A DNA stretch of 64,000 nucleotides from Trifolium pratense (lineage: Eukaryota; Streptophyta; Magnoliopsida; Fabales; Fabaceae). This document shows positions 11,841 to 22,556 of this stretch, one piece after another (within the stretch, counting starts at the first letter, position 1; each line of letters opens with the position of its first letter). Position numbers and translations under genes: made by a program. The stretch lies in NCBI RefSeq assembly GCF_020283565.1, contig NC_060062.1, positions 4,625,322 through 4,689,321 on the forward strand, read 5' to 3'. The notes below the pieces were generated by a model. It did no database searches. It was not told the origin of the DNA and saw only the letters and a program-made list of their open reading frames with translations.

Positions 11841-12098
11841 CTCTCTTCATCCCAAAATATAAGAACCAGTTGACCAATGCATGTACACCAATGCATAACT
11901 TTGATTATGAGTATGTTTAATTGGCGATTAGTAAAAATTATAAAAATTTGATATTTTGAAAATACTCGTCAAAACAAATCAAACAAGGTCTTATATGATA
12001 ATATTTACATTCATATAGTTTTAAAAAAAAAATACGGTCAAAACAATATATATGGATAGTACATTTAAATGATGTCTTATAAGATGTGACTGAGATAG
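11841..12098. mobile_element. Stowaway-like MITE
   Basis: The left end is CTCTCTTCATCCCAAAATAT after TA. The right end is a decayed inverse, and TA follows. The interior GACCAATGCATGTACACCAA matches the family copy at 53689-53947. It is absent from the duplicate locus near 22250. Confidence 0.7.
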
Positions 12099-12100
12099 TA

Positions 12101-12407
12101 CTACTCTCACCGGACACAAATATAAAAAATAAAATAAAAAAAACACTTCAAATTTTGGACACAAATATAAGCAAAAGTCAACTACTTTTAAACTAATTAA
12201 TACTAATATTTCTAATATACTCTTATTTAATCATTTGACGTTTCAAAAGTTTATGTGATTTCCAAGGCATAAATCACTTTTCAAAGGATAATATAGTAAA
12301 CTTGACTAATGTTTTGCATTAAATCAAACAAAATTAATTATATTTAACTAAATTTTTTAAACACCGCATAAACAATTATTTTTTCTTATATTTATATTTG
12401 AATGGAG
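12101..12407. mobile_element. Stowaway-like MITE, abutting the previous one
   Basis: The left end CTACTCTCACCGGACACAAA shares the TA with the preceding MITE. The right end is TTATATTTGAATGGAGTA. It is nearly a full-length reverse complement of the element at 5999-6314. Confidence 0.75.
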
Positions 12408-12715
12408 TACATATAAAATGCAATATTCCAACCGACCGGTCACATGGAGGATATAATCTAACTCTTGAACACTACATTTCTTACATGTACTCCTAATTCC
12501 CAAGTGCATAAAAATCAATCCGACACGAAATAATTCACTTCAAACTTATCAAACATCAAACTCACGATTCATAAAAGGAAAAAAAAAAATTGAAGCCAAT
12601 TATTGTTTTTTTTTATATACATAAGCAAGTTATTGTAAGCGCAGGCAGTAGCGGAATAGTATTATTGTATTTGGTACAACCATGAAAAACTAATTTTAAA
12701 TAAATTTACTCTTCA

Positions 12716-13035
12716 TAGTTGATTTTGGTCAAAGTAAATTAAATATAAAATACTCCGTAATTGTTGTGTTGGCTAAAAAGATGTATTCATATTTATTTTT
12801 CCTTGCTAAAGTTAAATATAAATCATGCTGCATTCATTTTTTATTTGTCAATGTCACTATATTAATGGTTTTTCTCAAAGAGAGTATTAGATGAATAAAA
12901 ACAATAATTGATTAATAATATTAATATTATATAAAGGAGATAAATAATTTTATCAAAAGAAATAAATAAATTTCATTGATCATATTGGTATGTTTAAAAG
13001 ATAAAATGAAAACCAATAATTAAAGGAGTTAAATC
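12716..13035. other. AT-rich spacer
   Basis: Nothing recognisable. Confidence 0.45.
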
Positions 13036-13480
13036 GGTTAAGTGGGACAATGTTTGTTTAGATAAAGAATGTGGAGTTAGGAGGTTAAAAGAGTTTAATT
13101 TTGCACTTTTAGAAAAGTGGTGGTGAAGGATGTTAGGAATAGGAAGGGATTGTGGTTTACGGTTCTTACATCTAAATATGGAGAGGAGGGCGACCAATCG
13201 AGTAGGAGGAGGGGAAGGTAATGCGTCATTTTGGTGGAAGAATTTGGATGCAAATAGGGAAGGGAAGGGGGTTTTGTGTGGGTGGGGGAGATGGATTGAC
13301 GAGAATATTATTATAGTTTTATGTAACAATAAAAGGATGTTGTTTTGGAAGGACAACTAGTTTGCGAGACTTTGGAAACTAAATTCCCTAGTTTATTTGG
13401 ATTAGCTTTGAATCAAGAGGTTTTCATTAGCTGAGATGTGTTGATTGGGTTGGGGAGGGGATGGTGAGGGTTGGCAATGG
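13036..13480 (+). pseudogene. LINE (non-LTR retrotransposon) fragment, region after the reverse transcriptase
   Basis: One frame reads WDNVCLDKECGVRRLKEFNF, then ALLEKWW, then a stop where the family usually has another residue. It continues as RMLGIGRDCGLRFL and SFWWKNLD, and later reads LFWKDN. This is the conserved stretch between the RT thumb and the zf-RVT region of plant L1-type ORF2, normally like a W-x-N-x-C-x-x-K-x-x-G-G-L-G-x-R opening. It is truncated at both ends and has internal stops, so it is dead. Only a few hundred bases of a roughly 6 kb element remain. Confidence 0.75.
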
Positions 13481-13967
13481 AGTAGCCAGCTCTTTGTGTG
13501 CGAATAAATTGTTGTATTCTTTTTTTTTTCTTCTAAAATCATGAAGTTTTGTGACATGATTAGAAATTTCTCATTGATTTCAAAGGCTTCCTTCTTATCG
13601 TGAACTTCTATGTTACCTTGTCTTATAATCCGATTTGGTTTAAACTATTTGTACTTTTATCAAACATATTTTGTGTCTTAGGAGTATTTATTAATGTTAA
13701 AAGTCACATGTTTTATTCTATCAAAGATTTTTCTTTTCCCAAACATTTTGATGTTAATTCTTATCCTTGTGGCCTCCCTCTCCTCAGACCTCAATTCATT
13801 AAGTAAGTCAATTAACTAATAGCCACTAGTAGTCACGTTAAATGTAATACAAATAAAACAACTTAGGATTGCTTAGTATATCTGATTGCGGTGAAATCTT
13901 TTGAGATTATCTCATTATTTTTTTAACAAGCAATTTTTGTTCTTTTTTTATTATTAGTATTCAGCCC
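13481..13967. other. Unassigned AT-rich DNA
   Basis: No coding sequence supported. The 68-residue frame at 13600-13806 has no recognisable feature. Confidence 0.4.
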
Positions 13968-14088
13968 ACTTGACTGCTTAATTTAGTTCGTAGATCATTT
14001 CTGCCATCAAATGGTTTCAACCCCTTCCGATCGCAGTTGCAGAGATCGAATCGTGGTTCTCACTACCCAGTTCAACGTCAATCACCAC
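13968..14088 (-). mobile_element. tRNA-derived SINE, copy 1 of the 14-15 kb cluster
   Basis: On the minus strand it reads GGTGATTGACGTTGAAC near its start. A B-box-like CACGATTCGATCTC follows, then GATCGGAAGGGGTTGAAACC and an ATTTGATGG tail block. The order matches the copies at 14145-14265, 15200-15350 and 52310-52435. Confidence 0.7.
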
Positions 14089-14144
14089 AAGAACAATTAA
14101 TTATTGGTATAAGCAATTTCTTTTTCTTTTTTCTTTTTGGCTTT

Positions 14145-14265
14145 CACCGCTGGTTTAATTTGGTTCGGAGTTTAATTTTGACATCAAATGGTTTCAGCCC
14201 CGTCCCAATCGCAGTTGCGGGGGATCGAACCGTGATCATTCTTATTAAGTTCAACGTCAATCACA
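14145..14265 (-). mobile_element. tRNA-derived SINE, copy 2
   Basis: Same family and orientation as the preceding copy. The minus strand shows GTGATTGACGTTGAAC, a B-box-like CACGGTTCGATCCCC, GATTGGGACGGGGCTGAAAC and the 3' CCAAATTAAACCAGCGGTGA block. Confidence 0.75.
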
Positions 14266-14361
14266 GATTTTGCAATTTACACTCTGTGATCTTGATGTGA
14301 CCGTCTCCCCTTTGTCCAAATTAACCTTTCATTTTGACACAATAGAAACTTTTATGAAATG

Positions 14362-14545
14362 AATAATGCTAGTAACACACTCTTTAACAAACACACTCCA
14401 ACACACTCTTTTTTATTAGTTGAAATTCACATGGGTCCCATAAAAAAATGTGGACCCATATAACTTTTATGAGACTCATATAAATTTTAACCAATAGAAG
14501 AGAGTGTGTTAGAGTGTGTTTGTTAAATAGTGTGTTGCTAGCACT
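14362..14545. mobile_element. Small MITE with 30-bp inverted ends
   Basis: Begins TGCTAGTAACACACTCTTTA followed by ACAAACACACTC, and ends with the inverse GAGTGTGTTTGTTAA then TAGTGTGTTGCTAGCA. About 184 bp, non-coding. The interior also contains TGGGTCCCATAAAA and an imperfect inverse, so the whole element can fold. Confidence 0.8.
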
Positions 14546-14734
14546 CCTCTTTATGAAATATATAAGAGCGTTTTTTTTTTTTTTTTGTTGGATTGTAAGA
14601 TAACACATATACATAGAAACTACATTTTTCATGGACTAAAGATTCAAGTACATTATTATAAAATTAAAAATAAAAAATTCAACTACATTTAAAAAAAATG
14701 AAAACCATCTGCACAACTGTTAGATAGAAAGCAT

Positions 14735-14880
14735 GAGTACCACCGATCGTTAGTTGGTTCTTAGTGGTGGTTAATTGGCATTAAATTTAGTAGAAAATAG
14801 GGAGGACCACTGTTCGATAGCCCACAACTATAATTGTGAGTAAACTGAAATTACTTGATATTATAACTAACTCCGAATCA
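14735..14880 (+). mobile_element. Decayed tRNA-derived SINE, copy 3
   Basis: Shows GTTAGTTGGTTCTTAGTGGT, GGAGGACCACTGTTCGATAG and CTGAAATTACTTGAT in family order, but with many differences. Confidence 0.6.
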
Positions 14881-15199
14881 AATTAAACAATCAAGTAGAC
14901 GCGCCAAATTGGTGGAAAAAAAAATACTAGATTTTCTTAATACTTTCTTTACCAAACTATTAATATTAAAAAGAAAGCCATTTCTTCACACAAAAAAAAA
15001 ACATTTTTTATATATACAAAAACAAAGTTCCTTTATATTTTTTATTTTAAAAAAGATTCCTTAAAAAAAAGGTTTTTATGTTTTACTACAGTTTGAACGG
15101 AAAAGAAAGTAAAATACATTAATCCACCTTAAATTTTAAAAAGTGAAAAATTTTAAAACCCTTAACTCTTAGTTAACAAAAATATTCTTGCAACCAATT

Positions 15200-15350
15200 G
15201 TTAGTTAATTTAATGGTGATTGACGCTGAATTTGGCAGGAAGGATCGCGGTTCGATCCCCCGCGACTGCGATTGGGAGGGACTGAAACCACTTGATGTCA
15301 GGACTGTCTCCTGAATCAGATTAAACTGGTGGTGAAAATCAAAATAAAAA
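15200..15350 (+). mobile_element. tRNA-derived SINE, copy 4
   Basis: The best preserved copy. It has TTAATGGTGATTGACGCTGA, a B box in GCGGTTCGATCCCCCGC, GGGAGGGACTGAAACCACTT, then GATTAAACTGGTGGTGAAAA and an A-rich tail. The B box points to RNA polymerase III ancestry. Confidence 0.8.
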
Positions 15351-16107
15351 AAAATTCTTGCAACCCTTTCAAAAAAAATATTCTTCCAACTATTAGTTTA
15401 ATAACTATAATTAAATGGGTCATGCTAACCGGTGCCCCCGGGGCACTGGTTAAAGAAACCAAAAAAAGAAAGTTTTGAAAGTAAAAGAACACTTTTTAAA
15501 CTTTTGAGGAGTTGATTGTACAAACTCCAATGTCAAATTATTATTTTTGCATCCTTAAACAGTGCTCCCTTTAGTATTTTCTTAATTAAATTACGTGTAT
15601 TATGAAAGTTGTTGCAATAACATATTTATTGATAGGAGATGTTGTTTTTATAATTTTATCTTTTAAGAGGGGAATATGTAATTATGTTTTATCATATTAT
15701 TATGAGGTGTAGAAAAAGAGGTAGAATAATTATGATTATGTTTGGTAAAAAGTAATTAATGTAGTTGAAAATTGAAAGAAATTTTATAAAATGGTCTTAT
15801 ATTTAGGTACAAAGATAGTATTTTTTTTTTACTTCTCACAATTTTTTTTTATAAAAATAACAACAATTAATTGATCAAAATAATAAAAGATTTAAACTTT
15901 TATCTATAAAATATTGCAATTGTGGTAACAAAATGTGATATATAAGAAACACAATATTACTTTATCCAAAAAAACAAACACAATATTACTAATCTTTTTA
16001 TTTTATCTTTTTACAAAAAAATCTTACTGTATCTTTTTTTCACAAAAAAAATCTAATCTTTTTATTACTATATCTTTTTTTAACAAAATATCCAAGAAAA
16101 AGAGTGA
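15351..16107. other. Upstream region of the EAR-motif gene, with a repeat remnant
   Basis: At about 15416-15570 there is CATGCTAACCGGTGCCCC and GTGCTCCCTTTAGTATTTT in opposite orientation, a decayed inverted-repeat element that also occurs near 55660. The rest is AT-rich. Confidence 0.4.
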
Positions 16108-16117
16108 TATATAAATA
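16108..16117 (+). promoter_or_regulatory. TATA box of the EAR-motif gene
   Basis: TATATAAATA lies about 170 bp upstream of the ATG at 16285. A pyrimidine-rich leader of CTCTCT/TTTCTC repeats follows, typical of plant 5' UTRs. Confidence 0.6.
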
Positions 16118-16284
16118 GGTCTATAAACCCTTTCACTCCATTAAATAACACATTCCTCACACTTCACTCACCAACACAATTTCCCTTTCTCTCTCTACAC
16201 TTTCTCTTTCTACTTTCTCCTTCGCAAACCACACTTCTCTTCTTCATCTCTTTCTCAGAGCTGTGAGATAAAGTGTTAGCAATC

Positions 16285-18180
16285 ATGTACGAATTCAACG
16301 ACGATAACTGGGTCGAAACGGCAATGCTTGATGATACAATCGTTGCAAGCTTTCTTCTAACCCTAAACAAGAAAACCTCATCATCATCATCATCTTCAAC
16401 ACTTTCTCCGCCGTTTAATGTTCACTGGACCATTCGTCAACGCCGTTCAAAGCCTCGCTCTCATACTTCAAAGATTAAAATTCAATCTAGAAGACCTAGC
16501 CCCACAACTCCTCTCTCTTGGAGTTCCGCCACTTCTGCTTCCGCTGCCGCAACAACCACCGACGGTAATGAAGAATCCACTCGTTTCAATAAATCGGCTC
16601 ATACTTCAAGATCTAAGGTACGATTTCAATTTACAATTTTAGATTCGATTTTCTCTAAAAAAAAATCGTCTTTTTAATTTTTTTTCCGGTTCGGTTTTTT
16701 TCTTCATCTTCTCTTCCGGTTTTTTTTGTGTGTTGTTCACGCATGCCTTGTTTGAACGAAACAAACCAGTCATGAAATTCTCTCTTTTCTGACTCTGACA
16801 ACAATTTTTGGTTTTTGTTTAATTTTTTTTTTTGTTTGTACGAAAGTACCATTTGTTAATTCGGGGGGTATTTTTGTCATTCGAAACTTGTGTTTTCCTA
16901 TGATATTCTGAAATTGTGTTAGATTAGTTTAATGTGATTTTTGTATGTCCTTGATATTGTTCTTGTCAAAAAAAAAAAAAATCTTGATATTGTTTAATTT
17001 GTTTTTTTACGAAAGTACCCTTTGTTAATTAGGGGTATTTTTGTCATTCAAAACTTGCGCCTTCCTATGATGTTCTGAAATTGTGTTAGATTAGTTTAAT
17101 GTGATTTTTGTATGTCTAAGATCTTGATATTGTTTAATTTGTTTTTTTTACGAAAGTACCCTTTGTTAATTAGCGGTATTTTTGTCATTCAATACTTGCT
17201 CCTTCCTATGATGTTCTGAAATTGTGTTAGATTAGTTTTAATGTGATTTTTGTATGTCTAAGATCTTGATATTGTTTAATTTGTTTTTTTACGAAAGTGC
17301 CCTTTGTTAATTCGGGGTATTTTTGTCATTCAAAACTTGTGCCATCCTATGATGTTATGAAATTGTGTTAGATTCTACCTTGGTTTTGTATAGTTTAATG
17401 CGATTTTTGTATGATTAAGATTTTGATATATTTACTAAATGTTGGTATCTTGCTGCAGATTGATGAGCAAAGTGAAGGCAATGCCAACAAAAGGTCAAGA
17501 AAGAAAAGGGTAAGTTCAAACTTTTCTTTGAATTTCTATCTTCTGTTTTAATAATTTCATCATATTCATGAGTCACAATAAAAAAAAATTAAATCTTTTT
17601 CAACTTGTCTATGTGTGTGCAATTCATTTTTGGAAGAAAATAATGTGTCCTGTTTTAAGTTAGATGCTTAATATCTCGATGATTTTAAATGCAGTCTCGA
17701 ACTGAACTACTCGAGGAAGAGCAGTTGCTTCTGAAAGAAAGGGGAAATTTGAAAGATGTATGATTCATTGATCTGTACTAGTTTTCTTAGTTTATAGTAT
17801 TTTTTAGAATCACACACACATTGAGATATATTTCTTATTGTTTTTCTAATTTGAAATTTTGCACAGAAATTGGCATACATGCATCTCACTGTGGAGAAAC
17901 AAAGAGCCAACAATGCTGGCTTGAAAAAAATTAAGGTAAAGTATTTTATTTTTCTAATTTGAAATTTTGCACAGAAACTGGCATACAATGTCCTCTACTT
18001 TTTTTAATATCTAATTATGTTTTTGTTATCTTACAGCTTAATTTGGTGTCAGAATCAGAAAATAACAAAAACAAAGCTTTAACCTCTCTGGTGGTGTCTG
18101 GAAAATCTAAACCATTCCTGCTTCCTGATTTGAATCTTCCTCCAGAGGAAGAACATTATGATAACCTTAGATTGAGATAA
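16285..18180 (+). CDS. Small nuclear protein with basic patch, coiled coil and C-terminal EAR motif, five exons
   Basis: Exons are 16285-16617, 17459-17509, 17695-17757, 17867-17935 and 18037-18180. All have GT-AG borders and all junctions fall between codons, giving 219 residues. Visible parts are an acidic N-terminus (MYEFNDDNWVETAM), a Ser run, SPTTPLSWS at 72-80, a basic KRSRKKR cluster at 122-128 likely to act as a nuclear signal, and a charged helix of about 45 residues with Leu/Met heptad-like spacing. The end is LLPDLNLPPEE at about 201-211. DLNLP is an EAR repression motif, known to recruit TOPLESS-type co-repressors. The basic patch followed by a coil recalls bZIP proteins, but the basic region lacks the N-x7-R/K signature. 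I therefore infer a repressor or adaptor of a plant-specific family I cannot name. Intron 1 contains a 141-bp tandem repeat. Confidence 0.8.
16840..17430. repeat. Intronic tandem repeat, about 141-bp unit, four copies
   Basis: ACGAAAGTACC (or a variant) recurs at 16840, 17009, 17150 and 17291. Each copy continues with TTTGTTAATT, GTATTTTTGTCATTC and GAAATTGTGTTAGATT. Spacings are 169, 141 and 141 bp; the first is longer because of an extra A-rich insertion. All of it lies inside intron 1 of the EAR-motif gene. Confidence 0.9.
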
Positions 18181-20480
18181 TGTAATTGTTGGTGCTGGGC
18201 AGGGCGCCTCAACTGTTTTTTTTCCCCCATTTTTTATAGGTATACATTGTTAGGTAAAATGGTGTTCTCTATTATTCACACAAGGCAATGTGCCTTATAT
18301 ATGCAAGTTACAAGGGAGTTTACAACAAGCTTAAGCTCCAAGCAACCTTTTGGCTTAAGCCTTGCGCGCGCGCCTATGAGCTTGGCAAGGCAAGGCCCAT
18401 TAGTTTACATCTAACATACATATAGATATTTTTTTAGTCATTATAGTATATAATACATGTAACCGCTTCTATAAGTATTTAATACTTTAAATACTTATAA
18501 CTGTTCAAAGTTATTTTTTTAATGAAATTGACTCTAAAAGATTCTCGGGTGATTGTATTTCCTCGTCATTATTATTTTTGTCATATTGTCGTGTTTTAAA
18601 GCTACGACACTTTGTTAGAAGTGTCAGTTCTATACTAAACTTATTTTCAACTTTTTACTCCATAAAAGGAGAAGTCGGACCAAAGAGATTTTTTTAAAAG
18701 TACTTGATAAGATAAAAAAAAGTTGCTTATTTTGTGTGTAAAATGCATCAATAATAAGCTTTTTGGTATAGTTAATGAACTTTTTCTAAACAGCTTTTCG
18801 GCAATGTCCACCTTCGAATCTCGCTAAATGCAAATCATATATATTTAAGGCGAGTGCTATATGGTGAAATAGTTGATTAAGTCTTTCACAGTGCAAGACT
18901 AACTTTCTCCCTTGGATTAAAATGTTCCTTAATGGTCTCACAACACATGATTTGGTCGTGTATCATTTGACTCTACAGATTTGGTCCAATTTCTTTTTCT
19001 CATCTCGTTTGTCTTCTGCTTTAGCCATGGCGTGGCTTGGATAATCACGGCCTTTTTCTCATCTTGTTCTTAAGAAATTTCAGTTAAAAAGTTTATCCAC
19101 TCTTTCGCCTCACTATCTCTCTTGTTTTATTAATTAGTTTCTTCAATATGATTAGGGATCTAAAATTTTCATATTGTTGGATATTTATCTTTTTTTCATT
19201 AAAAGGATTAATTAGTTTAAAGGGTCTTTTGTTTCATTTAGTCAAATGTAAATGTATTGGTAAACCAGATTCATGACGGAGGGGATGAGTGAAAAGGGTG
19301 GAGGAAGAAGAAGAAAAAAAGGTGTGTGTAGAGGGTATATCATATTTATGTATAGATAGATCAATCTAATGGTTATTATTTATTTGTGCACCATGAAACA
19401 TATGTTTCACTATTGCACGTTAGCCAAAACCTATATTTAAATGATATTTGCATCGGCCCTAATTTCATGTGCAATATTATTTTTACTTTTTTTTTTCAAG
19501 TCATGTGCATTATTGTTTAGCTTTACAATAAAAGTGCATACTGCTATTAATTAAAATAATAAAATAAAAAAGCCAAAATAAAAAAATAAAAAAATAAAAA
19601 TAAAATAAAATGTAGCACCATACGCATTATTGTTTCAAATTGTTTTAGATTCGTGTAAAAATTTAAATAAATGATCTATAATATATACTTCTAATTAAAC
19701 GGTTGATTTTCTGAAATAGTTTTAGTTAAAATATTATATATAGACTCAGAAATTGAAGATAAAATATTGCACACAAAACGTTAATATTTGTATATTATAT
19801 TTTTAAATTATTTTATTTGCTTATTATATGAAAACAAACAAAAATTAAATTAGAATTCATTTTAAGTTTTTTAAGAACGAATCACCAAACAACTTTAACT
19901 AATTTATTTTTAAAGTACTTACTTTGAAATTTGTTTTAAAGTAACTTTTAGACCATTAAAAGGTCAAGACTTTTAGCAATATTCATATTAGATTCAAAAT
20001 ACACATTTCTATCAAGGTTGTCAGAATCTAGTTTCTCCCGTCAACTCATCGTTTTGGCTAAGTGAAATCAAAACGTATATTCAACTAGTTAACTCGTAAA
20101 GTTTACCTCATATTAAAATGAACTTATATAATATATATTTTAACTTATTTAATTTTTAATATGAAATTAATAAAAAAAATTAATTTAGAAATTTAAGTGT
20201 TGTGAATATTAATTAAAGAAAATATGACAAAATTAATATATTATTAATTTTAAATAAAAATAAATTTTAAATATTAGATAATTTACACTTAATTGATTTT
20301 CTCCTGTTCTAATTAGTTAAATATGACTATATATAGTCATGCATTTCAATAACAAATAACACAACAACTATATTTTCATCAATATATCTTGTAAAGAAAT
20401 CATATGTCTTTCATTTATTTTACGTATTAAATATGACTCTTTGAATCGTACATTACATATCACGTGAGATTGAATATTAT
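18181..20480. other. Long AT-rich intergenic stretch
   Basis: The start should be the 3' UTR of the EAR-motif gene. Around 18360 there is a short GCGCGCGCGC run. Near 20015 a CAAGGTTGTCAGAATC word resembles the end of the element at 289-830. I found no coding sequence. Confidence 0.45.
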
Positions 20481-20481
20481 A

Positions 20482-20858
20482 CTCTCTCCATTTCAAATTA
20501 CTTGTCGTTTTAGAAAAAAATATTGTTTCAAATTACCTGTCGTTTTGATAATTTAAGGTTATATTTTGTCTAATATACCCTTATGTAAATTCCAAATATT
20601 TAGGAGTAGTTGTTGAAACCGTAAGAGATTTAATATATATTTAAAAAACTAAAGTTTTTTTTAAATTATTTTTGGTACATATTATTTTTTTTTTGGTACA
20701 TAATATATTAAATTTATTGCAAAGAAAAGTGTGTGAAAAAAATTATCGGTGAATTAAAATAAGGGTATAATAGGAAAATAAGATGCAAAAATACACTTTC
20801 TTAATTTCTTGTTTTTTTTTCTTTCTAAAACGACAAGTAATTTGAAACGGGGGGAGTG
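20482..20858. mobile_element. Stowaway-like MITE with long inverted ends
   Basis: The left end is CTCTCTCCATTTCAAATTAC followed by TTGTCGTTTTAGAAA. The right end is the inverse, ending in AATTTGAAACGGGGGGAG. TA lies on both sides. A second CAAATTACCTGTCGTTTTGA inside the left end indicates a partial terminal duplication. Confidence 0.8.
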
Positions 20859-21414
20859 TATGATTGAAATACAAAATAATTGTATATTTTAACCCATATA
20901 GTTTTATTTGATTTTTAGGAAACCCCTATTATACTATGTCTCTTTTTTTTTACAATATTTATGCATCTATTATTTATCAAATAACTTATTATATTTAAAT
21001 GTTCACATTCTTAGCCAAACTGATAGAAATGTCGAAATTGCTAGGTCAGACGTCATTTAGAAACAAACTGTGAAAGGAAACTATGATTCTCTGCTAAATA
21101 AATATACGATATATCTCTTGCGTAAATAATAAAATTATCATTGCAAAAGAATTATATTGAATTTGTTATAAAATTTAAATTAATATCCCTATTTTGCAAT
21201 TTTTTAATAATTATTTTACATTAAAATATTATAATTTTCGTAGAGTTTTGATTTTTTTAGATTATCTAAATTAAAAAATTACCCTTGTGAGAAAATCACA
21301 TATATATTTAAAAGTTAATTATTTGATCGACATATATATTTAAACAATTCCTTTCAAAATCACCGATTATCTAAATTACAAAATTCCCTTCACCGACTCT
21401 TACAAAAGGTTTCC
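20859..21414. other. AT-rich spacer
   Basis: No gene or repeat identified. Confidence 0.4.
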
Positions 21415-21690
21415 TAACCTCACATCCCTCACTTTCAAAATCTACTCCGTACATTGAACTCCCTTCTTACCCGAATCTCCACTTTCCCTAATTTATCACA
21501 CACCAGATCTCTCGCTCTCTACAAAGTCACCGACAATATTCCTGCATATGGGTTGCGAGCTATCTCCAAAAAGATCACAAATTTGAAATTTCTCACTTGT
21601 TCTAAAATGCGCCATGTCGATAAGAATAATCTCTTTCTAATGGTTGATTGTTTCCCTTTACTCGAAGAACTCAACCTTAGTTACCCCCTT
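21415..21690 (+). pseudogene. F-box/LRR-type protein fragment
   Basis: The first frame reads RFPNLTSLTFKIYSVH. After a frameshift it continues LNSLLTRISTFPNLSH, then ITNLKFLTCSKMRHVDKNN and LVDCFPLLEELNLSYP-like text. The spacing of LxxLxLS units and the FPLLEELNL motif fit the LRR section of plant F-box/LRR proteins, which select substrates for SCF ubiquitin ligases. No F-box or FBD domain is present. The frameshift and truncation make it a relic. Confidence 0.65.
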
Positions 21691-21734
21691 GTTACATATA
21701 TATTTAAACAATTCCTTTCAAAATTACCCTTGTG

Positions 21735-22065
21735 AGCCAACAATGCTAGCTTGAAGAAAATTAAGGCGAGACCTAGTTATTCCTCTACCATTTTTAAGAT
21801 ATTTTATTTTCCTAATTGTCACTTTCAACATTAAGTTTGAAACCTCTACTTAATGATTGCTTGAATGGAATGGATTTAGTCACAAGAATATGGTGTATTA
21901 ATGTATCTATGTTTTTGTTCTCTTGTAACAACTTAATTTGGTGTCATAAAATAACACAAAGAAAGCGGAACCTCTCTGTTGTCTGGAAAAGCTGTTCTTG
22001 ACCCACCACAACTTGTGAAAACATTTCTACTTCCCGATTTAAATGTCCCGCTAGAGGAGATATTT
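21735..22065 (+). pseudogene. Duplicate of exons 4-5 of the EAR-motif gene
   Basis: GAGCCAACAATGCTAGCTTG followed by AAGAAAATTAAGG matches the end of exon 4 of 16285-18180 with two differences. Then intron-like DNA follows, and CTTAATTTGGTGTCA as at the start of exon 5. AACCTCTCTG, GTCTGGAAAA and TTCCCGATTTAAATG follow in order, the last being the degenerate EAR coding stretch. Insertions such as GTTCTTGACCCACCACAAC suggest it came from a diverged paralogue. The upstream exons are missing. Confidence 0.8.
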
Positions 22066-22119
22066 AATTTTGATTTTTATATTTTTGTACAAAAGAGAAG
22101 TAAATCACTAGAATTTTTT

Positions 22120-22556
22120 ATAAGAGTAAATCACTAGATTTATTTTTACTCAATCACAGTAGAATAAAATATATCATATTTTTCTTTGTTTGGTAGTTTA
22201 GTAATTACAAATTTCACCCTTGTAGTACATATGTTCGAGATCTAAACTTTAATCCCTACATATAAAATACAATATTCTAAATAATTGAGTTAAATTTACG
22301 AGGAAAATATAATCTAACTCTTGAACACTACTACTACGCTTCTTACATGTACTCATAAGTGCATAAAAATCAATATCAATTCAGACATGAAATAATTTAC
22401 TTAAAATTTATCAAACATCAAACTCACAACCCAATCAAAAGCATCAAACTCACGATCCATAAAAGGAAAAAAAATTGAAGCCAATTATTGTATGCGCAAG
22501 CAGTAGCGCAATAATATTTGGTTATACAATCATGAAAAATTAATTTTAAATAAATT
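22120..22556. repeat. Dispersed duplication, copy B (no MITEs)
   Basis: Partner of 11690-12715. It lies directly after the broken exon 4-5 copy. The MITE position reads CCCTACATATAAAATACAA, the apparent empty site. A further AAACTCAC block is tandemly repeated near 22420-22460. Confidence 0.8.

Larger units (their letters stand above)
11690..12715. repeat. Dispersed duplication, copy A (interrupted by two MITEs)
   Basis: The outer parts match 22120-22556 in order: TATAAGAGTAAAT, CTCAATCACAGTGGAATAAA, TATAATCTAACTCTTGAACA, TTGAAGCCAATTATTG and the GCAGTAGCG block. Copy A has two Stowaway-like MITEs (11841-12407) where copy B reads CCTACATATAAAA. The two copies are in the same orientation, about 10 kb apart. 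Confidence 0.8.
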
